Assembly: GCA_951394405.1 (NCBI GenBank)
Contig: OX596344.1
Location: 868,001 to 932,000, forward strand
Reading direction: 5' to 3'
From: Coprinellus micaceus
Taxonomy: Eukaryota > Basidiomycota > Agaricomycetes > Agaricales > Psathyrellaceae
Length of the DNA: 64,000 bases
Shown here: positions 45,785 through 57,691 of the stretch, one piece after another
Layout: each line of letters starts with the position of its first letter
Numbering within the stretch: the stretch's first letter is position 1
Notes under the pieces: generated by a model
The model's input: only the letters and a program-made list of their open reading frames with translations
The model's database searches: none
What the model was told of the DNA's origin: nothing
Program-made: the position numbers and the translations under genes

Positions 45785-46901
45785 ATGCCTCCCCGACGCA
45801 GAAAACGAACGCCCCAGGCCACCGCTAACGCCACTGCAGGTCCCAGCACGCTGAACGCCCCTGAAGCATCCTCAGGTCAGGGTGCAGCTGCGTCTAACGC
45901 TCCCCCTCCACCATCGTACGGCCAGTGGTACGCTCCCTCAGGACCATCCTTATCCCAATTCCCACCCCAGGCTTGGCCCCACCAACCACTGTTCTCCCAC
46001 CAAACGGGCGCTTTCCCCGGCCCAGCTCCTCCATTCGGTCAGGGCCCACCGTTCGCCCCAGGACCTCAGATCCCACCACCACCCCCATACCCCCAAGCCT
46101 GGAGCATTCTCCCCATCCCCGGAAAACTCGATACCTACCAATGTCGCCCTGTGACCGCCCCAGTCGGGTACGGCGCGTATCTACCCCCACCTGGAGGCTA
46201 CCCCGTCTACGCGTTCGGGAACTTCCCCGACATGTCTGCGCCAAAAGCCAAGACCGCGCTTGAAGATAAATACTCCTTCCCCACCGCCAACCAGTTCCCT
46301 CAGCTCCCCGCGTATATGACGCCCAGCGCGGGGATGATGACCTCGACAGAAACTGGCTTGGTCGCCCCACCGACGCAGCAGCCCGAGCCCGACTTTGGTC
46401 CGCCCCCAGTTCCCCCAGAGGAGATCGTCCACGACACGTATATCTGGTGTGGCAGGATCGATGATAAGCCGAGTCTGGATGAGAGTTCGGGGATGTTCAT
46501 GAACAAGCGGTGTCGGCATTTGATTTTGAGGAGTATGGAGGGGATTCAACATCATTATCGGGAGGTCCATGGGATGGAATGGTTTACGAACGACCAGAAG
46601 TGTAACTGGGGGAGTAGCTGCAAGGTACGCCTCTTTCTCCTACCTTCCTTCCTGTTCCATCGCCCTCTCCGTCTTTCTTCCCTCCCACCTCCACATTCCC
46701 CTCTTCACCACGCTAACCTATCCCCAGGTTCGTAAAACCGGGAAAAACATCCCCAAGCACGTCTACGACCTGCACGTCACCGGCAACGAGAAGCTCTGCG
46801 AAAGCAAGGGCTGCAAACTACCCCAGGAGAAGGAGAGCCGATGGTGTAAGAGCGATCTGTGTGGGCACGTGGAGCCTTTGCCCCAGAACGTGTACACCTA
46901 G
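45785..46901 (+). CDS. CHZ3: Pro-rich protein with C-terminal tandem Cys/His zinc-finger-like domain
   Basis: Exons 45785-46624 and 46728-46901 give 337 residues, the shortest CHZ member. The 103 bp intron (GTACGC...CCCCAG) splits the metal-binding domain just after the second Cys pair. The start MPPRRRKRTPQ is strongly basic. Residues 40-215 are Pro/Gly/Tyr/Gln-rich and low complexity. The domain is C222, C243, H257, H262; C273-NWGSS-C279, H291, H296; C304, C309; then C320 and C325. It matches CHZ4 most closely in the NWGSSC, PKH-x4-H and CExKGC blocks. It lies tail-to-tail with TMF2, 636 bp apart. Zinc binding and nucleic-acid contact are inferred from ligand pattern and basic N-terminus only. 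Confidence 0.8.
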
Positions 46902-47537
46902 GAGGCGGGAGATGGGAGAGGAGGAACTCGAGTGCGCGGAAGACTGGGGATCGACGGAACCGGGGGACTCCTCTGGCGATGAACATTCCTCGGTACGCAC
47001 AGATGAGACTCCAGATGAGCTGGCAGCCCTCCAGGATGCTTCGGTAGGTGCATGCCGCTGGGAAAGCGAGCGTTCTGGGTAGAACGCGGAGAAAAAAGTC
47101 GGGTTTACTACGGCCAGGCAAAATTCGGTTTGTTGAGAGTACGAGGGCAAAACCGGCGCAGGATGGGGACGTGACGCGATGACTCCAGATTGACTGCCGG
47201 AGACGATCAATCCGCGGTCAGGAATGCAGGTTTCATGTCCGAGCCAAGCAGGCTTAAGGCCAGTTGAGCGTGTCAAGGTGGGGTGCATACCAGACGAAAG
47301 GCTACGATGACGATGCAGCCACTAGCCCTGTGAGCCGTTGTACTTTACCCACTGCCTGTTGAGCCGCCCATCCAACATATGAACCAGATATATACTCGTT
47401 CGGAAGGAGATTGCTACGACAGAGGGAGATCGTTATCGAAAAAGTGCAAATGGAACGTGATTGTATTACAAGTGAGGGCATTGGTCAAACAGCGAAAAGC
47501 AAGAGGAACGAGAGAAAGTGCGGGACATATACGTAAG
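46902..47537. other. Shared 3' region of CHZ3 and TMF2
   Basis: Both flanking genes end into this 636 bp. It should hold both 3' UTRs and polyadenylation signals. No gene was recognised; short frames at 46902-47288 on both strands have no resemblance to anything I know. Confidence 0.45.
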
Positions 47538-49142
47538 CTAAACATGGAAGATGAAGTCTGACCAAGAGATCGTTTGGTGAGCTAAAGGAGGAAGATCACG
47601 AAGTTCGAGGAGGGGAAGCACGAGGAGAATGAAGCGGGCCACTGCGTACGCGATAGCGCCTATAAATGAAGCGGAAAAAAGGCAGATGTAGACCACGGAA
47701 GCGAAGCGACCCTCAACATTACCTTGTTGTAGGAGCCAGATAGGTGGGTACATCAATAGATTAAAGACAGGGTAGGAGATGAGAACGAGGCAAGAGATGC
47801 GCCATAGCGTGCGCTCGGCTAAGGATGGAAATTCCAGGGACCAACCGATAGTGTGCAGGGCACCGAACGTGACCGAGGTGACGGCGATAGCTAAGGTGAA
47901 CCCAATCCCCAAACTGTATGTCCCTGAGCCCCCTAAAGCCCGGATCATTGTATCCCTCCATCCAGGCCGGACCCTCCCAGTCTGGTAGCAATAAAGACCA
48001 GGGTATAGCTTGGCTTTGGGCGAGTAAACCCACGCACCCACCGGGAGGGCATGAAACCGACCGACAATCGCCCAGACCCAAAAATAGGTGGATTTTTTTC
48101 TTGAACTAGGGGCGCCGGGCGCTTCCAGTGGGTATTGTACGTCCAGGGGCTTGTCCCACCACAGAACGTACATGGCGATGTTGAACGCAACGAACGCCAA
48201 ACACACAACCTCGAGATGTGTAATCGGGAGGCCTTGCTGCGCACGAGCTATGGTTTGGACCGTGAACCACAAGACCTGGACCACGACCAACACCTTCGCC
48301 AGAGAGCTCGCCTTGCTTTTGTCCAAAAGCGCCTCTTCAGGAAGTTTCAAGTCGAAAAAGCTCTGGATGTCTTGGCCTTCCCATGTCGTCGGATCATTGA
48401 ATCCCACTTCCCCGACAGGGACTGGGGTCTCCTCCCCGGAGAACTTCTGGACGAATCGTCCTGCGGTCGCAAGAATGCCAAACTTCTTCTTTCCGTCACC
48501 AGGCCCTTCGGTGTCGGGTTTGTCTTCAGCCTCATCTGCCTTCACCTTCTTGAATACCACTCCGCCCATTTGAACGAAATGTGAGTGGGTTAACGTCCAA
48601 GCCGTCTCTTCCGGGTCTACCCACAAAGGTCGCAATTTGGCCGTGATGAATTGTACGATCCTCGATAATACCCCAGGTTCCGGTAATGGATCAAGACAGA
48701 GGGCTGGGTGTGGTAGTAACGGCCAATGATAATCCAAACTGTGACAACGGACTCGAGACTTACAGATGCCCAAATCCCCCGCTCTCTTTTGGAAATCATA
48801 ATGTAGCTGCCGACAGCCTCTCCACTGATAGAACGCAAACACAGTGAGAAGCTCCGGCGCGAAGAGCGCCAAGGCAAACAGTTTGAGTCGCGCCGTGAAG
48901 CGTTGCGCCACCGTGGTCTTGTACCCAGCTACGTTCGGGTGGACGCAGAGCCATGTAGAGGCAAAAATAATGGTCAAGCAACTCCAGACAATCTCGATGG
49001 TTGAGCGATAGCTAGTGTTGAAGACGGGAGTTGGGTCGGTCGCAATCGAGGAGAGAGTTGGGGTGTCAGCTTCAGAGGGAGCAGGAGATGGGGCGGCGAG
49101 CGTCGAACTGAGAAGAAAGAGGTACCACAGTAGCGATGCCAT
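47538..49142 (-). CDS. TMF2: multi-pass membrane protein with signal peptide, function unknown
   Basis: Minus-strand exons 49142-48764 and 48703-47538 with a 60 bp intron (GTAAGT...CCCAG) give 514 residues. The intron length is a multiple of three and has no stop, so retention would keep the frame open. MASLLWYLFLLSSTLAAPSP is a signal peptide. YRSTIEIVWSCLTIIFASTW and LFALALFAPELLTVFAF are the first two helices. WVDPEETAWTLTHSHFVQMGG, THLEVVCLAFVAFNIAMYVLWWDKPLDV and a C-terminal helix set ending LPPLAHQTISW follow in TMF1 order. It lacks the middle exon sequence of TMF1 but has a Lys/Asp/Glu-rich insert after VVFKKVKAD. It appears intact. The cell location is probably the plasma or secretory membrane; the role is unknown. 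Confidence 0.8.
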   Translation of the reverse strand: MASLLWYLFLLSSTLAAPSPAPSEADTPTLSSIATDPTPVFNTSYRSTIEIVWSCLTIIFASTWLCVHPNVAGYKTTVAQRFTARLKLFALALFAPELLTVFAFYQWRGCRQLHYDFQKRAGDLGICKSRVRCHSLDYHWPLLPHPALCLDPLPEPGVLSRIVQFITAKLRPLWVDPEETAWTLTHSHFVQMGGVVFKKVKADEAEDKPDTEGPGDGKKKFGILATAGRFVQKFSGEETPVPVGEVGFNDPTTWEGQDIQSFFDLKLPEEALLDKSKASSLAKVLVVVQVLWFTVQTIARAQQGLPITHLEVVCLAFVAFNIAMYVLWWDKPLDVQYPLEAPGAPSSRKKSTYFWVWAIVGRFHALPVGAWVYSPKAKLYPGLYCYQTGRVRPGWRDTMIRALGGSGTYSLGIGFTLAIAVTSVTFGALHTIGWSLEFPSLAERTLWRISCLVLISYPVFNLLMYPPIWLLQQGNVEGRFASVVYICLFSASFIGAIAYAVARFILLVLPLLELRDLPPLAHQTISWSDFIFHV

Positions 49143-49200
49143 GGGAGTAGTGTGCCTAAGCTTGGGGATGCGGGAACGTAAGAACAGAAGTTCTTAAGTC

Positions 49201-49230
49201 GCTTTCGGTATGCGCGTCTGCGTGTCGGAG
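49201..49230 (-). promoter_or_regulatory. Candidate upstream motif of TMF2
   Basis: Read on the minus strand this is CTCCGACACG followed by CAGACGCGCATACCG. It lies 59-88 bp before the TMF2 start and matches the motif at 27801-27820 apart from a short insertion. Confidence 0.3.
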
Positions 49231-51826
49231 CACATGCGGTGAGAATTCAAGCACGAGGATTCCACCTCATACATGAGACTTGGCATGCACATTGCCGCCG
49301 CCTCCGCCCGGAACTTCCTGGGGAACCGCTGAGATGTTCGAAGGTATGTTGCAGCAAGGCTGGAAGGTCAATCGCATCCGAACGGTCTTGCCCTGATAGG
49401 CACCTCCGCTCGATCTAAACGTGGTATGGGCGTGTCGGATTGCATCAGATTTCATTTGTATCGGTAATGAAGCGCCCAGGCACCACAAGTCATCCCAGGA
49501 TCGCCGTAGCGTCGGGGCTCCCGCCATTGCCACCGACACCCAAGACTTCGCTCCTCCAGTACGAGCTCCCATATCCATCATCATCCCCTAAGTACTCCCT
49601 CGCTCAAGCGTGTCTCGGGTGAGGCGTACTTAAAATTACACACTCGTGCGTGCTTGTGATTCCAACCTCGGAATCATAAACAGGAGGCATTGTACACCTG
49701 TGGATCTATTGGGGGCGTCAATATCCCTGTCCACAGAAATCCGGAGTTACTTCTTTGACTGGCGTAATACCACGTTCCACTGTTGGTTCCCTTTGTGCTG
49801 CTCCCGATGTCGGAACCTGGAAGTCCTCTGTCCCACAAACATGATTCTCGTTCTGTTGTTCAGCGAAACTGGCGGTGAAGGGAGATCCCCGATGCAAGCA
49901 GTGAACGTCGACCACGCGGGGCGGAAACCAGTACTGGGCCCGTCCTTTCCAGCCTCTGGCTCTGGCTTGACACTCTGGACTAAGCCCCAGTAGCGGCGTG
50001 AATGGGTGCGAGACAGGCGTGCCAAAGGTAGCTAGCTTCACCCACGCCTTCCACCTGCACTATGGAGGCTGCAAGGAAGGCGTCGCATTCCATTTCCCGA
50101 GCTCGCAGCCGATCGCCGATCCAATTCAAAAGAGCTTTAACGAATGGGCCAGCGAAGCCAGTCGATGCATGACGCGACCTACCGGGGGGAAGTGGATTTA
50201 TCATAAGTAATAGGCCCTTTCGCTGCTGTCTATGACTTTCCAGAGTCCTTACCTCGCGCGAGGGATCGGACCCGCTTGCAGCATGGCCGACATCGCGTTT
50301 ACCATCTAACATAAGTATTAGGGCCTCAGGGCAACACGAGGTCAGCGTGAGGTGGGCGTCTGGCCGTGCGCTGCCGAATTGCGTTCCGCTGTTCGCTTTA
50401 ACCCAATAGTGGCGTGCCCCATTCGTTAGACCCCACCTAAGTCCTTTATTCAAATTGGTCGCTCAAACGGCGGAGAATCAAGTCGAGAACCGAGCCACGT
50501 ATACTAAGGCCTGAGACGGCGCCGCAGCACTCCGATACAATGGTTTGGAGATCCTTCAGGAGGCCAGCGCGATATTGTGGCAGGGCAGGTGCGGTGAACG
50601 GTGACTGAAAGTAGGACAGAACTTGTTTCCCGGTCCTCGTCATTTTCTTCCGCCACGCTGATCGTTAAGCACCGGGTCGCAACACTACGCTTATATCGGA
50701 TCACGATCGCTTCCAAACATCGGGCGTTTTATGCGGAGCAAGGGGTCGACAATGGTTCCCTCCACTCCAGCGGAGGTCCCATAGAATTTTCCAGCATCAT
50801 GGCAATCCACCATTGTCTCCCCTGATGTCCTGCAGTTAGACCAGGTGGATAGGAAATAAACGGCAAGATCTGTCAGGAGTATGAGGAGGACCGAACTGGG
50901 TTTAGCCCTGGCAAGATTATATACCATGGTGGCTCCAATCTTACTGGGCGCCTATCCAGTGATCGGCGGCATGATTGAATTGGCTCGGAGTTTTGCAATT
51001 CGGTCGACTTCCGTACTGTTTGGGGCGTGCAGGGAGTTGAAAGGCTTACTCCATTAAAAGCTGCGCACAGCTTCACATTACCTGTACACTCTTGCGCCTT
51101 TGTCGAGTGGGCCCCCCGTGGAGAAGCCAGGGCACGCCCGGGGTTATACACTCACAGCTCGCGTCTTCATTCGGACTGCCGTCCATCTTCGGTATGTGTG
51201 AATTGACTAAGCGGCGTATCTTGGTAAGACATCTGTAAGCGCGCATGAAGCGCTGAGGGGTGTTCTGGGGGTCGCTGAACCAGTCTCGAGAGCTCTTGTC
51301 AAAGAAGTAAATTGTGATGGGACATCTGGAGCGAGGGAGGGAAAGTGGGGGTGAGGTAGAACCTAAAAAGAGGGGTACAGGTACGCTACGGTCGATATAT
51401 ACGAAAACCATTGTTTGGGGATCACGGCTACAAATGGTAGATAAAGGAAGACTGGACCCGCATCGGTTATGTGAAGGGAACGCGAGATTCCCGCTCAGGA
51501 TTCTCGCGTTCTCCACACATCCCTTGATTCAAGCTTGCGGTGGCACGTGGATCGGGTACAGGGATCGTAAATAGTCGTTTCGATCCGGTCAAAAGCAAAA
51601 ATAATCAGGTAAAGAATATAAGAATATATCATAGCGTAATAATCTCCACGCGCACCACGGCATCTCGCTCACATCTACGTAGTAACAGACATCCAAGACT
51701 CGTGGGCGAAACAAATCATCCCGTGGCAACACGAACGCTGCTCTCCAAACACCACCTGTCCTCCCCGCTCTATCGGAAGAAATGCGGGGCTCGCGGGCTG
51801 AGCCAGGCAGCCCCTTGACAGCCCCG
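49231..51826. other. Gene-poor tract between TMF2 and CHZ4
   Basis: No supported gene. The left end is the TMF2 5' flank and the right 250 bp the CHZ4 3' flank, AT-richer near 51590-51660. Short frames in between show no domain resemblance. Confidence 0.45.
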
Positions 51827-54160
51827 TCATTTCTCCTCGTCTCCCGGTGTCCCACACTCAGATGAAATTCTGCCAGCCCTCCCTGTTCTCCCAGAGGGGC
51901 TCGACATGCCTGCACCGCTCCGACGCGCACCACTTGGTGCTCCCAGCTCGGCCAGTTTGCACCCCTTACCCTCACACATCCTCTTCCCTCCGTTGACGTG
52001 CACGTCGTGAATGTGCTTCGGGACCTTGTCACCCTTCATCCTCGGCGTGCACGAACTCCCCCAACGACAACTTTCGAACGATTCGGTCCAGTTCAAGCGG
52101 TGGATATGAAGATAGTGGTTCTGAATCGCCTCCTCCGTCTTGAGAATAAGGTAGTTGCACCGAGGGTTCCGCCAATCGCACGCTTCCCTGTCCCACTGCT
52201 TCTTCGCCGCAATGTGTCCACACCAGATCAGTTCTTCATCAGTCGCGGGCACTCTGGAGGGTAAAACAACCTCAGGGATTGCTTTTTTAGTTGTGGTTGC
52301 TTGCCAGACGATGATCTGGCTACCGCCCTGCGCTCCTTGGGGGACAAAAGGTTGCGGAATAGGAGGAGAAGGAGGAGGAGGAGGGGCGGTATGTTGTGCG
52401 TTCCGGTTGGAAGTCTGATGAGCGGAAACGTGAGGTGGCGCGGGTCCCGCATAAGGGGGAAGGTGGGCAGGCTGGGTATAACCGCCTACGTATCCGAAGT
52501 GAGGATGAGGAACTGGTACGAATCCAGGGAAATACGGAGCAGGGGCGTTCTGAGGGTGAGGATACCCATGCGGCACTGGCGAGTACCCGAATGGATGGGG
52601 TGGTTGAGGATACCCATACCCGAACGGCGGTTGAGTATATCCAGGGTGAGCGAGAGGTGGGCCCATAGGCGGGTGCTGGTACGGATAATGATAAGGCCCG
52701 ATCGCGGGTTGCTGTACGTTCCACTGAGGAGGCGGAGGGACAGGCGGGAAGGCATGTGGGGTATACCTCGCGGGGTCGGGAATCGCCGGGACAGAAGCGC
52801 CGTGCACGAGTATCTGCGGGTGAATGGGGGGCCCTCCGCCGACGCCCAGCTCAGTAACAGAGGTAGACGCAGGGACGGGGTTCGAATAGTTGGTAGCTAC
52901 GACCCCCTCGACTTCCTCACGGACGTGGTCCAAAGCATTGGCCTCCAAAGGTTCGTCACTCTGGTGCCCCTGCATCTGGACGGGCTCTTCGTCTGCAATG
53001 TCAGCATGAGCCGTGGTGGGGGCAGAGATATTGACTTCGGATTCGGGGCTTGGTGTATCGACGGAGGGGACAGCCTGAGTCTGAACGAAGTCGGGTTCCA
53101 CTTCCATGGCCTCCTCGTCATCCTGAGTCGGCGAAATCGATGCAGGGGGCTCAGCCAAAACTTCACGTGCCTCTCGGTCCTGGCCTAGGTAGGGCTCAGG
53201 TGACACCGCACTGGTAATCGCGATAGGCGTCTTCCCCCTAGTCGAACGGCGAACGGGGCCATGAGCGTGGGGGGCGTTGAGAGCGGCGTTGGTGGATGCG
53301 CTGGCATTGGCGGACCTCGTGGGTCTAGGGGATGGCCCTGCGCTCTTGCTGGGGCGAGTGGTCGTGGTGGATTTGGGAGGGAAGTTAGCGGAAGGGCGAC
53401 CCTTCATCCTTGTCCCCGTGTGCGTACGGGCGGGAGCCGCGGTGAGCTGGGCCTTGACTCGAGCGCCAGCCCCAGCTAGCGACCTCTTGCTGGTTGTCTT
53501 CGCTGTTCCTCCGGCACGTTTCTTGGGCGCGCCCCTCTGTGGCTGGGCTTTCTTCGTCGTCATGTTCAGCGACTTCTTCGTCGCATTGGCTGTCACCGCT
53601 TGCTCTTTCTTCTTCCTTGCTTCTATAGCCTTGCGTTCTCTCCTCTGCCCGTGCGGGGTCCTGACCCACGTCGTTGGCAGCAGCATTCGAGGATCGATCG
53701 TACCAGTCGACATGACTTCTGGGAATGGATGGGCGCCCGCTTGAGTGTCGTCGTCGCTCTGTGAGTTGGATGAGAGGTCGGTGTAGTGGGCAGCGGAGAG
53801 GGGGGTTGAGGAACTGGTGCCACTCGCATGGTTGGTGAAATTGTCGTCGTCGTCGTCGGCGGCGGCCTCCTTGCTACTGTACGAGCGTCAGCGCCAAGTG
53901 CTCGATGCCGATCTAAACGACGCTCACCTATACTCGTCTACGTTCCACGGGTACCCATTGGCTCCAAGCTCGATCAGATAGTCTTCGTCGTATACCCCCA
54001 TCCATGCGTCGTAGCGATCGAGAGGGCTGCCAAAACCATTGTCATCCGTGTATTCGCTCCAATCCTTCTCCGCATCCTTCGTATGTTCGCCTGGGCGAGC
54101 CTCGTAGTCGTCGGTCCCAAACGCTTCGTTCATTTGGGCCTTTCCGTTCGGGGAGGTCAT
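51827..54160 (-). CDS. CHZ4: long disordered protein with C-terminal tandem Cys/His zinc-finger-like domain
   Basis: Minus-strand exons 54160-53928 and 53876-51827, with a 51 bp intron, give 760 residues; an ATG at 54313 would add 51. The N-terminus is acidic (KDWSEYTDDNG..., then a DDDDN run encoded by a GAC repeat). A Lys/Arg-rich block follows (RRERKAIEARKKKEQ) with AT-hook-like KKRAGG and KGRPSAN stretches. Then comes an acidic/Pro region and a long Pro/Tyr/His/Gly stretch with repeated YPQPPH-type units. The CHZ domain is C630, C651, H665, H670; C681-RWGSS-C687, H699, H704; C712, C717. The last Cys pair of CHZ2 and CHZ3 (W-C-x4-C) is missing; the tail is instead Ser/Gly/Arg-rich, suggesting a frameshift late in the gene. 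Nuclear function is inferred from composition. Confidence 0.75.
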
Positions 54161-57100
54161 GCTAGGAAGGGGGTGGGCTTGATATGGTGGGTGTGTGGTC
54201 GATACGTCGCTCGTCGCTAGTCGTAGATATGCCTGGCAGTTGTCGTCTTCAGATCGGATCGTCGATGCGGTGGGTATATCGTCGCGAGCTCTCTTTCCAG
54301 AAGAGGGAAGCACGAAGTAGGGGACGGTGGATACAGATTTGGAGGAGAACGACGCGGCGCAACCACCCAGTGACCATGCTCGGACTTCGAATTTGGCCGG
54401 TGTTCATTGAAGTACCCGGCGTCGCGTCGCGTCATTAGGGTCATACAATATGCATGTGACCGTCTCGAAGTTCGCACGAGCGCGTTCAGGGAGACAAGGC
54501 TTGCCGCCACTTTCGATTGACCTTGGATTTAAACATCTGGGATGCAGAGAGGTCAGACCGAATAGGCAAGTGCGCACTGGAGGTTACTCACCGCCGTCAC
54601 TGATATCCATATTCTCAGACCTCGGTGGCTGCTCGGCCACCCTCAATAGTAGGAATCGAGCTGCACTCAGGCAGGGGTTCAACCTTCATCGAGAAAGCCA
54701 TCTGGGTGCAGCCGAGCCATCAGGTGGTCCATAGGAAGTAGGTGAAACGCCCATGTCTCCCTTGACCCTCCCACTGATAGCATTCGCATTCGTCACCTAC
54801 AGGACGGCTTAGCATTCATGCAACGGATTACGTCGCCAGAGATTAGTGGCCTACTACTCGAACGACGCACGATCTGCGGCGCAGGGCTTGGTGGACCCGA
54901 GTCGGGTTCGTTAGCCTTGGGCGCTACAACCAGAGGAAATTCTCCTCGACGTTTCATGGTCCAGGTCCTGGTGCGTAGATCGACGGTCTGTGGCTGCGGT
55001 GAGCGTTTTTCCCGTTCCCGAAGTTGAAAGCGTAGCTCACCTTGAATTCAACAGCGACAGGATCGTATCATAGAAACCTTCGTGCAGCAACACAACGAAC
55101 GTGAACATGGATACACGACTCTTCCCATCCTGACAGGGTTCACCACAACGTCTAGACATCATCGGGTCAGTGCTCAACAACATAGACCTCTGAGCTTAGC
55201 CGACGTACTGGCAGACCACGGCCCAAAAGACCCTCGACGACGCCTGGCTACGGGCTGACGCGGCTGGGAGAAACCTGCCCATTGTTCGGACAAGCTATCC
55301 GCCACATTTACCCCAGAAGAGCTATACGTCGAGCAGGGGATGTCCGACGATGCCCCGCATTGTCCACCCAAATGTCGTCGCCAATGGCCGCTTCCACGCA
55401 GATGCGTCCTGTGCTGCGCCTCTTTATCCGGACATGCTGGAGAAACGGCACTAGATCCCTCCATCTTCTACCTCTCGACGTGCACTGCGGAACGGGACGC
55501 CCATCCAATAGGCCGTGCCCGTGCAGAGAATAGGGTCGGGATGGTGTCAAGATCGGCGCGTTGCTGGCTGCCAACACTCGCGAGACGCGTTCGAGAATCG
55601 TATCCGCTTGCTGCAGAAGAAGGCCTAGTGAGTTGTCGATCCGAGTTCCACGTCAAGCGCCAACTTACCTCTCTAAACAGAACACCGCTCATACCTCATA
55701 TCACCCCTGCAAGATCAAGATGCAGTGCCGACGGGACACCCTGGGTGGGCTGCTCATGCCCATAAGACCGAGTGTGGCATAGATTCTCGCGGTCCGCAGC
55801 GTACGCTCTACATGGGGAGCCTCGAGGAAAGGGGCGATACCCGTTCTTCGCCAGTCGAACAGCTTCCTTCAACGACAACTTGGGCTTGACCCGTTTGTGG
55901 GACTATGGGTGACTGTGAGAGCGCTGAAGCCCTTCTACCAACGTGTCGTCCGTGCTCAAAGGGCGTGAGTGGGCTCGAGTAGGGGGCTTGGGTCCAGCCA
56001 CGCCCGCGGTGAACATTGATGGTTCAACGGGAGGCTAGCTGAAGGTCTGCGAGTCATCGGGGCGTAAATCCGGCTCATCTAAGAGGAAGGTTTGGTGAAA
56101 GCTCTATTAGAATGGTATGTCACGCACCATGTCATTTCACTCGGACGTTTCCTTCACTTCCCCTCCTGATTCTCTTCAGATGTGCCTGCACAGCCTAGTT
56201 CACGAAACCGTGATTCGGGTCGAATTCGCGTGATTCTGACATTTGGAGGGGTCCATAATTTCGACACTCGTTCAGTAGGCCGCTTCTGGTCCTAACGACA
56301 GCTTTCGACGGCAGCAGGCTCGATGGAATCGACGTCGAATCTGGGGCGTCGTGGGGTGAGCGCGGGTGGGGACGTTCTTGTGGACGACTTGAGCAGCGCG
56401 AGAGTTTAAATGTCGCAGGGTCCGAGTTCGTGCTCGCCACCGTCGCTCGTGAACGGCGGGGAACGGACGATTGTCGTCGTCGTCGAGGTCGTCGAGCAGG
56501 ACGATGATGAGATCGACGCGTGACCGCCCATCAAAAGCCTGTTGACGCTCGTTTCGTCACTTTCGTGCTTTTGCCCAATCCATCACCCGCCATATCTCGA
56601 ATAGCGAGTTGAAGGCGTTCATCCTTCACCCTTCTCGATGACTCGTCTCGATAGTGAGGCCCTGCGGACAACCTCCCCTCTGAAATTCGACCACGCCCCA
56701 ACCGTCATTTCCAGCATGACCCTCTCCTCCACCTAATTTCAAGCCTCCCCCACGTTGCCGAGCTTCGGTTCAAGCTCGCCCACCAGCCCCAATGCCAGGG
56801 CTGCGGCAAGACCGTCCTGAAGACTCCATGTCCAGAAACAATGAATACCCAGTCGTGCTGCGGTGTTCAACCAGCTAGATGGACGATGGACATGAAACAG
56901 TCGGATAGGACTCAGGGCAAGAAGATGGGGCAGGTGAACACCGTACGTAGCGATATATGCTGCATATCCCTTCGTCGACCTGACGCTCCAGGGCCTACGC
57001 AAGTTTCCAAATCCGCTAGGTCTCTGCACTATCCACGAAGCTATTCCCTGCAGCTACCCCCAGCGCCCCACCAAGCCATCTCATCCCATCTCACACCGCA

Positions 57101-57691
57101 ACCCCGCCCACCCCCATATTTATAGGGCCATATGCTTTGTCTTATTCAACGGCGACCTTGCCAGTCACTTTGAAGTCCCCGACCCAGGATAGGACGTAGG
57201 ACCTTTTTAAACGGCTCGGCGACGGAAGATGCCGCCCATAAATCGATTGACAAGGGATATCGAGGCCCATGAAGCACGCTTACCCAACGCCGTCCAGAAG
57301 ATGACATACCGCACCTGTGGAGGTTGTCATTCTGGTGCGCAACCATTCAGTGAAGTGAGCGCCACCAGCCTAACCTACGAGAACTCGTACTAATGAGAGA
57401 ACCCAGAGAACATCTGAGGCCGTCTATTGAGTTTCACTACACCCCTGTACCCTCCATACCCACACTTCATCGTTCATATCAACCGAACTATCTCGATACA
57501 CCTCTGGAGCCCTTCAGCCCCGCATTCGAAAGCAGAACAAGGTGCCTCGAGGCCACAATCCCGGGAGCAGAATCGTGAAGGCGGCTCGAACGATGCCCAA
57601 ATACGCCCACACAGGGTGGAAGCAATTCGAATCATGAAAGGACTTCTTTCAAAGGAATCGTCTCAACGTTCACCTCCCTTTTATCCGCCCT
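54161..57691. other. Gene-poor tract between CHZ4 and the second F-box gene
   Basis: No supported gene. The first 300 bp should hold the CHZ4 promoter. A 37-codon frame at 56410-56523 with a run of Val codons from GTC repeats was seen but has no support. The AT-richer 200 bp before 57692 probably hold the F-box promoter. Confidence 0.45.

Noticed and set aside
52301..53188. 295-codon plus-strand frame
   Set aside because: Antisense shadow of CHZ4; Arg/Gly-rich translation typical of the reverse of Pro-rich coding DNA.
56410..56523. 37-codon frame with a Val run and acidic end
   Set aside because: Run arises from a GTC repeat; no conservation evidence or neighbouring exon.
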